DNA of 63,274 bases from Hymenoscyphus infarciens (taxonomy: Eukaryota; Ascomycota; Leotiomycetes; Helotiales; Helotiaceae), in NCBI GenBank assembly GCA_001414345.1, contig LLCB01000324.1, positions 1 to 63,274 on the forward strand. The letters run 5' to 3'. A program made the translations under genes and the position numbers. The notes under the pieces were generated by a model. It was given only the letters and a program-made list of their open reading frames with translations. It did not search any database and had not been told where the DNA came from. Position 1 is the first letter of the stretch. Each line of letters begins with the position of its first letter. This document shows, piece by piece, positions 24,100-35,051 of this stretch.

Positions 24100-25800
24100 G
24101 TGATAAATATTTTAAGATTCAATTTGTATTTTTACGCTTTCTTTGAGAGTAGGAAGTCGTTATTTTGTTGTAGTGCACGGGCGCAAAAAGGTCTGCTCGG
24201 GGATGAGCTCCTCTATTCGCGATTCTGGCAAGGGATTGGGGAATTGGTGAAGCTAGAAGTCCCTGGAGAGGGGGCTGGAGAGGGGGGTCGAGGCTGAGAT
24301 TTTGTTAATCGATGGATGATTCTAAGAACAACATTGAGAAGCCAGGAATGCTATCGCAAGGTGATGGGAATAATTAGTGGCTAACTGGGGGTGAGGCGCA
24401 GCTTGACACTTCAACTCCCGATGTCTACCTAACTCGCACCTTGAATAAAATAATTACCTGGCTTTTGAGTATGGTTTTCGAAACAATCTACAATGTGGGC
24501 ATATCAGTATATCAATATACCACAACCTCGGAATGAAGAAGCAATGTATGCCGCTCCGAGTATTCCTTCCGTAGCCTATGCAAGAATATTCGAGAATCCA
24601 CCTGCCGGACAGTATTCTAGCGTTGTAGCGTTGAAGCATTGATAAACGTATAGGCGGGTAGTATGAAATTTTGTAGAGTGATATTTGTACCTAGGCTATA
24701 GCACTTTTAGAAGAAGCAAATACTCTTTCTAGTCTAACGCTTTTCAGATAAATTAGCCCTAGATTCGATATCTCGTAGGAGATCGGCCACTATCCAATAG
24801 CAGAGTACACTAAAAAGGTCGAAGAGGGACTAACTATAGAAACCATAATTATGAAAATAATCATAACTAACGCGAATAGTAACTATTAAACTTAAAAGCC
24901 TCTAATAAGAGATTTACTTTAGACTAGAACTATATCTAGTACTTATATAAGTAAGTTAAAAGCTCGCGAGCACTTAAATAGACTAGCTCGTACTAAATAT
25001 AACTAATAGCAACTATAAATAAAGACTCTACTATTGAATCTTATCTAATTTAGCTATAAACTAGAGACGATTAAAATAAAGTTTATAGAAAAATTTAGAA
25101 CTAGTAATATAACTAAGATAGAAACTGTAGACACGATTTATTATTAGCTATTTAAGGATTACTAGATATGCTAGAAAAGAAGTCTCGCTTAAGAATGCTT
25201 GGTTTTCAGGTTTTCACTAGCAAGTATAGAGAATTTAAATTAAACGAGGATAGAAACGAAATGAAATTCTATGATTAAGAGAGGCGCTATTGTGATTCTA
25301 GTTTAGGTAGCGAGGTTGCTCTTTATAATATAATGAATGTGTGACTATGTAACTATAAGCTCGTATCGTGTGTAAAGACCAAGGTATACTCGCTGAGTTG
25401 AATCCTACGTATTAGCATCCAAGTGGTGAAGGTGGAGTTCTTGGCGAATATAATACACTTGTGATTGGAATGAGTATCAGAGTGTAATATTTCGCCTCTT
25501 CCCTTTTTTACCCCCATTATGGTCTTGGTGGGGGGGAAGGTATCTCCTAGACCCGTCTTAGTATTACCCTCGACGATAAATCGTCCACGTACTATCCCAT
25601 ACCCCAATTACAAAAAGGGATTACAAGTAATCGAATTGTTTTCATTCTTTCAGGGTATATCAAGTCCTATCAGATATGCGGTAACCAGTTTTCGTTGAAG
25701 CCACATTCAGTCAGGTACTCACTCGAGCACATATTCATACACTCAAACGCCGTAAAATCCCTTGCTATGCGACCCCCGTAATTCAATCTAATCACCAATC
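24100..25800. other. gene-poor spacer with a RIP-mutated relic
   Basis: About 24690-25210 is AT-rich with few CpA/TpG sites and only degenerate reading frames, typical of an old RIP-mutated transposon fragment. The flanking 24100-24660 and 25350-25800 have normal composition but no convincing gene. No LTRs or TIRs found. Confidence 0.5.
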
Positions 25801-25801
25801 A

Positions 25802-27107
25802 TTACTTCATTGCCAAGATATTCGAGATTCGTAACGATAAATCGAGGATCGTGATATGCTCATCTGAACCATCCACCAAGCGTTTGTCGACTTCGGAGAA
25901 GACGATGGTGATTTTGTTTTTCTGTACATCGGGGATCGCTTCGTTGTAGAGGACGGATTGGAATAGCTAGAGAAAGTTAGTTTGAAAACACCTTTGTAGG
26001 GTCGGGGATATGGGGTGTACCTGTGTGACGACTTGAGTGGCACTCCAGCCATCAGCAACCATATCAGTAACCACTTTCGAAACATTGTCATAGACAATCC
26101 CCTTTGACTTTGGCTGCATAGCCAGCACCAATTCATCAATTGTCTCGTCCGGAATCACACCAGCAATATCCTCAATGCTCTTCACCGTCACAATCTTCTC
26201 CTCGTCATCAACATCCATCTCATCCTCGTCCTTCTCCGCCACACCCACAGCACCCACCAATCTCGCCGCACTCTGCAGAAAGGTAATCGCTTTCCGCAAA
26301 TCCCCTTCACTGCATCGAATCAGCGTATCCACCGCCCCATCTTCAAGCTCCACCCCCTCCTTTGCAGCAATCTCCTCCACCCTCTTCGCCGCATTTCCCT
26401 GATCCAAGCTCTTAAATCGGAACTTACTACACCTGCTAGCTAGCGGATCAATAATCCTCGTCACATAATTGCAAATCAAACAGAATCGCGTAATCTTGCT
26501 ATACGTCTCCATCGTTCTTCTCAGGGCACTCTGCGCATCTTGCGTCATACTGTCCGCCTCATCCAATATGATAATCTTGTATGGCGGACAAGGGTAGAGG
26601 TTTCGATATGCGGCAGAGGGTTGGGTGAGTTGCATTCGTGCGAAGTCTTTGACTTTCTCGCGGACGATGGAGATTCCGCGCTCGTCGGAGGCGTTTAGTT
26701 CGAGGACGCGGGATTTGATGAGTTCGGGGCCGTAGAGTTCTTTGGCGAGGGCGAGGACGGTGGAGGTTTTTCCTGTGCCTGGTGGCCCGTAGAAGAGCAT
26801 GTGTGGGAGCTGTGATGGTATTAGTTGTTGTCTTTCCGGGAGAGGTAGAGAAACTGACATTGGAGGATTGAAGTGTTCGCTGGAGGACTGTGATGGTGTG
26901 GTCTTGGGCTGTGACATCGCTGAGGTTTTTGGGACGACTGGATATATGTAAGTATGTTGTGCCAGCTCCAGAGGGGGTGCAGGCGATGGTGTACTATTTC
27001 TCAACCCAGGGTTGAAGTCGGTTTGTTTCTTTCGTGGGTGCAACTTTCGTGGATGTGCCATTCGCTGCTGCCTCCTTGCGGGCTTTGAGATCAAAGAATG
27101 CTGCCAT
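25802..27107 (-). CDS. RFC2: replication factor C small subunit (yeast Rfc2 / human RFC4 type)
   Basis: ATPase subunit of the clamp loader that places PCNA on primed DNA. Four exons on the minus strand: 27107-26995, 26937-26859, 26809-26021, 25966-25802; 381 aa. The N-terminus [13 protein letters not shown] and the WVEKYRP box span the first intron. Walker A GPPGTGKT is at residues 72-79, followed by Walker B LDEAD, sensor 1 CNYVTRI and the SRC arginine finger. The C-terminal collar domain ends ILAMK. The [25 protein letters not shown] stretch is the signature that separates Rfc2/RFC4 from other small subunits. A short acidic insert ([11 protein letters not shown]) lies in the collar region. 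All introns are GT-AG. Confidence 0.93.
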
Positions 27108-28376
27108 TGCGAAATGATTCGATGCTGGGGGTTGAGAGGAGTTGAGCACCAGTGGAGTTGAGAGGCGCGTTGGAGGTGGTGGTGTTGCTTCAATGGGGAG
27201 AAAGTATTTGGAGACGCGACGCGCTTGCGCTGGACAGAAAAAGTGACGGGCCCATGCTGACCCCAAAGAACGAGGCACCAATTTAAGATAAGTACAGCTT
27301 CACACAACAGGGTCGTAAAAACATACCAAAAATACAGATAGAAGCCGAATTAATTGTTTAATACTGACGCTGATTTTTAGAGGGTTTAAATATAGCGCTG
27401 TTGTGGAATCTTATCCTAAATCCTAAGGTGACGGTCCCGCCACTTTTTTTGTCCATCGTGAGGACGCGTAAAGTGGATTGTGCAGATACCCTGGGCTAGA
27501 TCTCCTTTGCTGAGATCATTCTACGACAACCTTCCACCTTCGGCAGCCTCCACGACAAACTCAGTAATCTCACCAGGAAATCTAGGACGGTTATTATATC
27601 ATACTAGGAAGTCAGTTCAGCGAATGCTATCGACCTGGTCCTTTATGCAAGCGCCCCTCGACCCCAATGGTGGTGCCAAACCAAACCAAAGCAGCCCTCC
27701 ACGATACGTTCTCGACGACAAGAGAAATATTGGGAGGGCGCTTTATGCTCTGGGTGCGCTCAGAGTCGTACTTTCCTTCTCGCAGTAATGGTGGATTCGA
27801 ACTAAGGTGCGTACTTGTATATACGAGGGAAGAAGCGACGTCGGGTCCAGTCTGGGTTCTCTATCACTCGAAACGAATCAATTGAGAGGTTCAGCGGGAG
27901 TTACAAAGTTGTTGCTTCACGGGGCCATTTCACTATGTCCTTCGTCGTCTATAAAATGCCCGGTCCGAAGTTTTTGCCGATTTTTGGGGAATGGATTCAG
28001 GGGCCATCACACTCCTTTTTTTTTCATAGCCTGACTAAAAAAACAGGTATTATCGCTCTGAGAATTGGCTATTGGTAGGTTACCTGCAAATAGAGTTCTC
28101 TTTTCAGAGTATTTGTGGCTATTGGTAGGCTACCTGCTGCAAATAAAGTGCCCCAGTCAATGATCCCCACGCTTGCCTACAAGCTTTATATTGTATTCAG
28201 CTTGACGGTGGATGAGCACAATAGCGACAGCTTCTATGTACTACATCGAACCTTCCCACTCTTCTGGATTCGCTCAACTGGGCTGATGAAACGCGCGCTG
28301 GGTCTTTCATCTTCGAGATTTCTCGCCGCGCCTTATTCCGCGGGTAATGTTCTACCTCAACCAGACTGTCGTGCTC
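27108..28376. other. intergenic region upstream of the RFC gene
   Basis: Short overlapping ORFs only. Two 21-bp direct repeats GGCTATTGGTAGGYTACCTGC occur at 28067-28087 and 28117-28137, 50 bp apart. No gene or RNA recognised. Confidence 0.5.
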
Positions 28377-28859
28377 CTACTGACCCATTGCGTCTGCTTT
28401 AGGCTTGAACAACTTGACAATGGCAGCTTGTACTGGACCGAGATTGATGAAGATCTTGAAGTCGATAGTCTCAAGACTGCAGAATTTGTTGAAAGCATCA
28501 GTTTCCTCCAAAAATCTTTCACCAAGAATAATGTCAACCGGCAAACCTAGTAAAACAAGAAACACCATCGAAGTCTCTAGTACTCCATCAACACCACTTA
28601 TCTGGAGGGATTTTATATTGACTGTCCCCGCCGTCATCGTTTCGCTCTCGTCGGGAAGCATCAACCAGGACTGGCAGCTTAGTCCACGATCAATTCCAAA
28701 GCACCGTTTCACTGCACATTCAAGAGATATCAAATTGAGGTCGGATCCGGTATCTGCGCATCCAGTGAGTTTGCGGCCATCTGCAACAAGATCCAATGTT
28801 GCTTGAGCCCCCATGTATATTAATTTTGGTATGTTGCGCATGAACCCGCATGAACCCAA
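28377..28859 (-). CDS. retropepsin-like aspartic protease ORF (possibly partial)
   Basis: 160-aa reading frame with the aspartic-protease signature ADTGSDLNLIS and the matching C-terminal strand VDIILGERFLEETDAF, i.e. the psi-loop and flap-side motifs of single-domain retropepsins. Similar stand-alone retropepsin domains are known in ascomycete genomes, probably derived from gypsy elements. Unlike the nearby transposons it has normal base composition and no RIP stops. The start is uncertain: the ORF opens without a clear ATG, an overlapping frame at 28720-29043 also looks partly coding, and exons or a frameshift may be missing. Active-site Asp-Thr-Gly is intact. Confidence 0.6.
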   Translation of the reverse strand: MGSCGFMRNIPKLIYMGAQATLDLVADGRKLTGCADTGSDLNLISLECAVKRCFGIDRGLSCQSWLMLPDESETMTAGTVNIKSLQISGVDGVLETSMVFLVLLGLPVDIILGERFLEETDAFNKFCSLETIDFKIFINLGPVQAAIVKLFKPKADAMGQ

Positions 28860-29489
28860 GAGGGGAGTCCACTAATAAGTGTCTCTTCTTCGTTAGGAGG
28901 CGTGCCTTCTGGAGGAATCCAAAGCCAACAATCAGGGGCGCGACACAATTCGCGACCGTAGTTTCAATATATCTTGTCGGATAAATCGCATCTGCTGGTA
29001 CGTTCTTTGCTCTCCAGGTCCCCAACTCCCCTCCCCTCAACAAATGTTAGCGTGCGACAGAAAGGGGTATGGTAAAATCATACAAAAATGTGGTTCCGGA
29101 GGGAAGTTAGAATCCCTTCTAGCTCGAGGCAAGTCCATCGCTTTTGCTGTATCCTAGTGGGGCATTATGGTGGTCCAAGGGGAACGTTGTTTGCGATTCT
29201 TGGAGATTGATTGAGCCTGTTCGTATTCTTTTGTCTGAATAATAGAAAGATACGCGGTGAGAGCAGAAATGCAAAAAGAGATGATGGGCAGACAGCAAGG
29301 TTAACTGCAGCCTCATTTCTCACCTCTGCATCATGCGAGAACAAATCCAATCAGACACACCACAGGCACCGGATCAATAACCATATCAAACTAGCTCACT
29401 CGACCCGGCCGACACCATGCATGCTGTTATACTTTCTTTTCGAAACGCATTGTTGGCAACTCAAAGAATGTGGGATAGACACTCGAAAT

Positions 29490-30223
29490 GATATTAAGCG
29501 TGGGTCGGTTCCTAACTTCCCAAATATTTCCCCAGGTGGAAAAGGGTTCTCAGCTGTCGCCTCTAAGATGGCGTCTGACGTCTCTCTCTCTCTCTCAGAT
29601 TCGTCAAGCTATCTGCTCAAAACCTGATATATTACGAGGCCGAGATCGCGGAACTGGAAGAGCTGCAAGACTCGTACGATGAACTGGAAAACGCTGATAA
29701 AGATGACATTTCGATTGAGTGTCAAAGAGACTAGACGTAGTTTGCCAAAAGAGCCAAAGAGGGAAGGAAAAGAGAACGAGACCGGATGAAATTGACCATG
29801 AGGATTCGCAAAACGGTGGAAAGACACCATCGGGCTCTCGTCGCTCACCAGGTTCTTTTGAACAGTCCCCGCCTATTGATTCCACAATAGCAGCGACGCA
29901 AAACTGGTTCTTCACTACCGAGAATGGAAGTCAAGCACGCGGCCCTCAACTTTGGAAAAATTTTCAATTCCTCCCAAATTAAGAATGGACAAGCATATAT
30001 CTCCCAGCACAACCTCTCTCGTTTTGTCGCGATTTTATCTACGCTGTTAGCAGCTGTGCTTCTTTTTGGTGCGATCGTTTCCTTGTATACTGTGAAAGAT
30101 GAGAAGGCGTTACTTGGAATGGTGTGCGGATGGACTGTACATTTCGCTGCTTGTGTGGGGTTGTTGACGAATGCGAAGAGGGATACTGTTTTGGTGCCAC
30201 TGCTGCTTATGCTGCTGTTTTAG
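29490..30223 (+). pseudogene. DUF6594 membrane protein pseudogene
   Basis: Homologous to fungal DUF6594 proteins: N-terminal RFVKLSAQNLIYYEAEIAEL, a coiled-coil middle, then two or three C-terminal membrane helices (RFVAILSTLLAAVLLFGAI and following). Broken by in-frame TAG at 29732-29734, 29738-29740 and 29888-29890, the first two at positions where family members carry Trp (TGG to TAG, RIP-like). There is a frame change at a (TC)8 run (29581-29596) and another near 30185, after which the family ending ATAAYAAVLVVFLS is read in a different frame. No function is known for the family. Confidence 0.75.
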
Positions 30224-30787
30224 TGGTTTTTCTTAGTGTGAATCTTGAGGGGCTTGGGGTGGGGAGTTGCATTTGTGTGGATCGTAAGGGGTAGCGAATG
30301 AAGGAGTTTTGAGCCTGGTGTGCTATGTTGGAAGGGGACGGCAGTTGTGTGGATGATTCGTGGCATTTTGTTGAGAGGGGGTATATCCGGGAATGGGTTA
30401 CGCTTGCATGTAAGAATCCCAAGCTTTGCTCTCCGTTCTGAGGACAATTGAGATTCCTTCTCCGTGAACTTTTAGAAGAATTGGGAAATCGACTTCTTAG
30501 ATCTTCTAAACGTTCTCAGAGAATAAACTTCATTGTCCTAGACCATTTCGCACAAGGAAAACAAAGTAGGTGTACGCAGCGCAATACCAACTTTCTTCCA
30601 GGTGGCATACCCAAGAACTGTAAGCTTTACTGTTGATATTCGAGGAAGACTTTCTTATTACCATGGTGACATTTTGAGTAATTCCTCGTACTAGTATGCT
30701 TTTGCTAACCTCATTCTTAGATCTAGAGCTCCACCAATTCATAAAAGAAGTCTGCGATTGAAAAATATCGTATGCGTCTCCAACGTA
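30224..30787. other. intergenic
   Basis: Short overlapping ORFs on both strands, none with recognisable features. Confidence 0.4.
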
Positions 30788-32533
30788 CTATTTTTGTCCT
30801 GGGCTGGGGATGCTCTCAGTTGCGGAAACATACTGTGCTATCCCCTGGTATCGCCAGCGGTTGAAGTGTGCGATACCACCAGATGGACAATCTAACTGAC
30901 CACTGTTTCCAGCTCCATTACACGTGGCGTAGACCCCTATCAAACTTCCAACAAATGAACCCTCCCCACCGCTCACGAGTGCAGCAGACGCCGTACCAAT
31001 TATCCGCTTAGCTCCTGGGTTTCCTACAGGCATTGCCGAAAGCGCATAGTGAGTTGTATTGCTCGTTTCGACCTGCAATCTAATGGGAGAGCTTGCCCAA
31101 CCTTTTGATAATGGAATGGTGACGGGTGCTGGAATGGTGCCGGTTCCTTCTGCGCGGAAACGAAGAGAAAGTCTAGGCGCTTCCGTTGAATTACTTTTGA
31201 GAAGCACCAACCCGAGATCGATATGATTTACTTGAGTCAGGAAAACGGTAACGCCAGCCTCCTGGCCGACTTCCTGGGGATCGAAAGAGAGGTCAACATT
31301 GAAAGTGAACAGCGTATCAGTTTGACGGCGACCAATAAACGACAATCCAAGCTGCCCAGTGAGTTCAGGAGTTGATGTCGAAAATGGGGTTCCTGTCAGG
31401 TTATTGCGACTTGGTACGACGCTCAATCCCTGGGATGTCACGGAAAATGCATCCTTTCCTGGTACGCGCCAATAGACAAGATTCCGAGGAATTGCTGAAC
31501 CCTCTGGGAAATCGTATTCATCAGGATCTGAGTTGAAAGGTCCGTCTCCAGGGAGTTCACGATTGGTTGGCGGCAACGACCATCCAGTCATAGTGCCTCG
31601 AACTGGCTCGAGGATAGGCCATTCGCCTTCATTCCAAGTTACTGGAAATAGAACTGCCTCACGGCCCATAGGATAAACCTCAAATTCCGGTCCTGATCGT
31701 GTTGCTAAACACATTCCCCACCAATTCCCCTGAGCGTCCTGAAAGAAATCCCCATGCCCAACCGTCTGGAAATATTCCTTCGTACCACGATTCGTCAAAA
31801 TGGGATTCTTTTCATACGCGGTATAAGGACCGGTGATCTTTAGAGCTCTCGCGATGGTAATCGAATGATCCGTAGCGGTCCCTCCTTCGGCAATGAGGAG
31901 ATAATAAAATCCATCTTTCTTGTGAATATGAGGACCTTCTGGCCATACTCCACCAGTCCCATTCCACAAAGTGATCGGTGGGTGACTTAGCTCCCCAGTC
32001 TCGAGATTGAGCTCCTGAATTATGATACCTTGGGTTGCGACATACACCTTCCCATCATCATCCCAAAACAAATCCGGATCAATGTTATTCGTGTGAAACG
32101 TAACAGGATCGCTCCATGCTGCATCACTAAAAGGATCTTTCGTCCTAAAAAGAACACCAATGATTCCACCTTCTATGCCGAGATATTCACATATTACGAA
32201 AAACTCTCCATCGTGATAGCGGATCGTGGGTGCGAACATTCCATCTTGTTGGCCTGACGTTCTCTGACTTACACCGGGGAGCTGGGATTCCCGATTCCAA
32301 ACGTGGGAGACGTGCTTCCAGTTGAGGAGGTCTTTTGAGGCGTAGACGGGAAGACCTGGGAATGAGATGAATGTTGAGGTTACGCAGAAGAATGTGTTAT
32401 TTACGTTGATGCAGGAGGGGTCAGAGTGCCAGCCGGGGAGGACCGGGTTATTGTAAGTTGAATTTTGCGCAAAGGCGAGGGAGGTTGCCATTGTGGAAAT
32501 GAGGAGAAGGAGAGGGGAGGTGAGGGAAAACAT
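30788..32533 (-). CDS. secreted glycoside hydrolase family 43 (beta-xylosidase/arabinofuranosidase type)
   Basis: Single-exon gene, 581 aa from the ATG at 32533; a longer frame reaches 32608 but this start gives a good signal peptide (residues 1-22, ending SLAFA). The N-terminal five-bladed propeller carries the GH43 triad: Asp38 in HSDPSC (general base), Asp152 in NNIDPD (pKa modulator) and Glu199 in WPEGPHI (general acid). The C-terminal part from about residue 340 is a beta-sandwich of the type fused to GH43 xylosidases. Many N-x-S/T sites fit secretion. Acts on xylan or arabinoxylan side chains outside the cell; exact substrate not determined by sequence. Confidence 0.92.
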   Translation of the reverse strand: MFSLTSPLLLLISTMATSLAFAQNSTYNNPVLPGWHSDPSCINVNNTFFCVTSTFISFPGLPVYASKDLLNWKHVSHVWNRESQLPGVSQRTSGQQDGMFAPTIRYHDGEFFVICEYLGIEGGIIGVLFRTKDPFSDAAWSDPVTFHTNNIDPDLFWDDDGKVYVATQGIIIQELNLETGELSHPPITLWNGTGGVWPEGPHIHKKDGFYYLLIAEGGTATDHSITIARALKITGPYTAYEKNPILTNRGTKEYFQTVGHGDFFQDAQGNWWGMCLATRSGPEFEVYPMGREAVLFPVTWNEGEWPILEPVRGTMTGWSLPPTNRELPGDGPFNSDPDEYDFPEGSAIPRNLVYWRVPGKDAFSVTSQGLSVVPSRNNLTGTPFSTSTPELTGQLGLSFIGRRQTDTLFTFNVDLSFDPQEVGQEAGVTVFLTQVNHIDLGLVLLKSNSTEAPRLSLRFRAEGTGTIPAPVTIPLSKGWASSPIRLQVETSNTTHYALSAMPVGNPGAKRIIGTASAALVSGGEGSFVGSLIGVYATCNGAGNSGQLDCPSGGIAHFNRWRYQGIAQYVSATESIPSPGQK

Positions 32534-33781
32534 TTTGATGGTTGAGTGAGCAAGTTTTGAAGGTTTATTCATACAATAGTGGGATTTTGAGGGTTTTATA
32601 CAATTCATTTCTTAGGATTCCAGCTAGTGCTGAAGCTCGTGTGGAGTTCGTTCCCACGAGGAGATCTGCCCCTCGCTCCATAATTAAGTAGACTTACATT
32701 TAGCCAGTGCCTGAAATTAGTTGGATTTTCTGTAATTTCTGAAGATTTAGCATTGTCCCCGCATCCTGGTTGCAAAGTTTGATTCATGGATATGGTTAGC
32801 CGTGGGCATATGGGGTAACTCACTTTAGCCTAAACATCTTCAAAAACGCACCAATTGGACAATCAATTGGCCCTTTATTTTTTAAACTTACGTGGTTCCC
32901 TCTGGACGTCATCTTTCTTTCTTGCTCAGAAACTAAGTCATTGTGTGGTCTCACTTTGTAAGGAACTTAAGAGACTCCATAATGACACTGAAAAACTCAA
33001 TCTCCTCTCAGACTCTGAGTTTACCCTTCACCTTCACCTTTCCCCAGTCTTTTTTCTTCCGATAAAGACTTCACTTATTAGTGATTAGATAAAACTCTCT
33101 TAGATGTTCCAAGAGAGTCCCCAACTGATCACTAAATTGAGGGTCTCGTTCAAGTGATAATTGAAACATTCACTTGAATTCATGGCTTGTTCTATCTCAT
33201 AATGGGAGATTACGATGTAAAGTGATTTTGGTCAAAGGTGAAGCCGAAAAAGTGCATCATGTGGTTCTAGCCTATCAATGACTTCTAATGATCACATAGA
33301 TTGGAAGCTAATCAAAACTTCAGCTTTCACAAATACATACACAGTGAATTAAGCCTGACCATGTATACCTGAGGTGATGGTCGCTAAGTCTTTCCTCCTT
33401 CGACTAGCAAAGCCAACATTCACTCTTTCAAATTTAAGCGACCCAATCACGACTGCCCTTTTACCAGCCCCCTCACTTTCGCTCTTAGTTTCCGATCTAA
33501 GCGCCGATCCAATATTGCAAAAATTAGCGCGAGATTCTGTAAACGCGCTCTCTTTCCCCGCAACAAAGCAACACCTCAAGTCTCTGTCCAAATCTTGACC
33601 ACGACACCAACCATACCATTCCACCCACCCTCCACCCTCCACCCTCTGGGGAGATCGATAACATCCAAGAAGCCTGCGCCCATCATATCTTGCCAGAACT
33701 CAAGCTTGGCCACCAAGACCAAAGCACTCACTACTTTCGGTTCAACCACGCACACCTCATCTTCAAAAATCACCCGCACCC
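32534..33781. other. intergenic
   Basis: Promoter region of the GH43 gene and leader of the next gene. Small ORFs at 33374-33598 and on the minus strand overlap each other and show no family features. Confidence 0.4.
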
Positions 33782-34402
33782 ATGGCAAACATGTCAGCTG
33801 AGATCAAGACACCATCACGGGTAAAGAAGGGATGGAAGGCTCTGAAGTCCCCATTCAAGAAGAAGAGCTCAACAAGCATGCATGGAAAGAGTGCAAGCGA
33901 CCCAGGACATGTTGCCGCTGTACCCCCAATGCCTAAGATCGGACTCAACAACAGCGCCCCAACAAACAGCTTTACAGCAAACGCCCCTGCAACTCAAAAG
34001 GGTGCCAGTGAACAGGGTGGATTGGGTATGGATCTTAAACACTTTTGGGATTCTGACGAGAGTTCCGACGAGGAGGAAACAAATGTAAGATTCACCTTCG
34101 CCAACCACTCCCTTTCACCAACTCCTCCTTGAACGCGCCAGTTCAGGTGTTTCATGAACTTTCACTTCTTCATTCAACAAAGGCTGACCACTGAGCGTCA
34201 GGGAAACTTCACCCTTGGAAAAAATGTTTGGTACCGCGAGCCATCAACTGGATTGGAGCAAGCCGTGAAGGTCGTTAGCTTTGCGGAGACTAGAATGGGA
34301 TTGTTGTACAAAGTTGAACACCTTCTTACAGGCGAATTCAAGAAAGTCTTTGCTCGGGATTTGACTCGTCGTCGCGCTGGATCCTTGGGAAGTGAGTTTT
34401 GA
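33782..34402 (+). CDS. hypothetical basic/acidic protein, two exons
   Basis: Exons 33782-34084 and 34202-34402, 167 aa. Donor GTAAGA; acceptor CAG at 34199-34201 chosen because the nearer CAG at 34144-34146 gives an immediate stop. The N-terminus is Lys-rich (KKGWKALKSPFKKKSS), followed by a Ser/Asn/Pro-rich linker, an acidic patch (DSDESSDEEE) just before the splice site, and a C-terminal folded-looking segment with GKNVWYREPSTGLEQAVKVV and YKVEHLLTGEFKKVFARDLT. The alternating hydrophobic pattern could be a small SH3-like or Tudor-like barrel (inference). No known function. Confidence 0.65.
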
Positions 34403-35051
34403 AAGGAAGATAAGTTTGCTTTGAGAGCAACTTTCAGGTTGTGTGGAACGCAAATCAAAAAATGATATTTCTCAAGGTAAGCATCTGACAATTCCTGTAC
34501 TTGTATCCCTTCCCTCGTGTCTAACACTCAGATAGGTTGTGCGGTTAGGTGTTATAGGGTCTCAATGGCAGGTGTGGTGGCGTCTGGGCTTCGAAAATTT
34601 GTCATGGAACCTTTGAGGGAGATACCATGTTATTTGTACAATGGAATAGATTCATATTTCACAGCAAAAACAATATAAGGCTTCGGGCCATTGGTCGGCG
34701 TACCAATCTACCATACCATTCCTTCTATAATACTCGTGAAAAGTTGTTTAAGGTCGGAGTTTCAGACAGATGGAATGTTTGTGAAATTCGATTTAATAAT
34801 CTATTGCATCGTAGTTTGAGGAACTATCTCATCGTAAACATGACCATCATATAGCATACTTCAATCGCTGCTCATATTGCTGCGGAAAAAAAATGAACAA
34901 TCCAAGAAACCCACGTCACATTATCTTAGAGACGAAATTTAATCGGGGGGCCTTAGCGAGAGATGCCCCCAAAAAATATATATACCACCACACCACGCAA
35001 TCGCAAACAGAAAACATCTCTTTATATCTCCTCCGCTGACGCATACCATCT
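34403..35051. other. intergenic
   Basis: Between convergent genes. Scattered short ORFs, no recognisable feature. Confidence 0.4.

Noticed and set aside
26175..26402. Antisense ORF within the RFC gene
   Set aside because: Shadow of the acidic, Ser/Thr-rich coding region of a clear gene.
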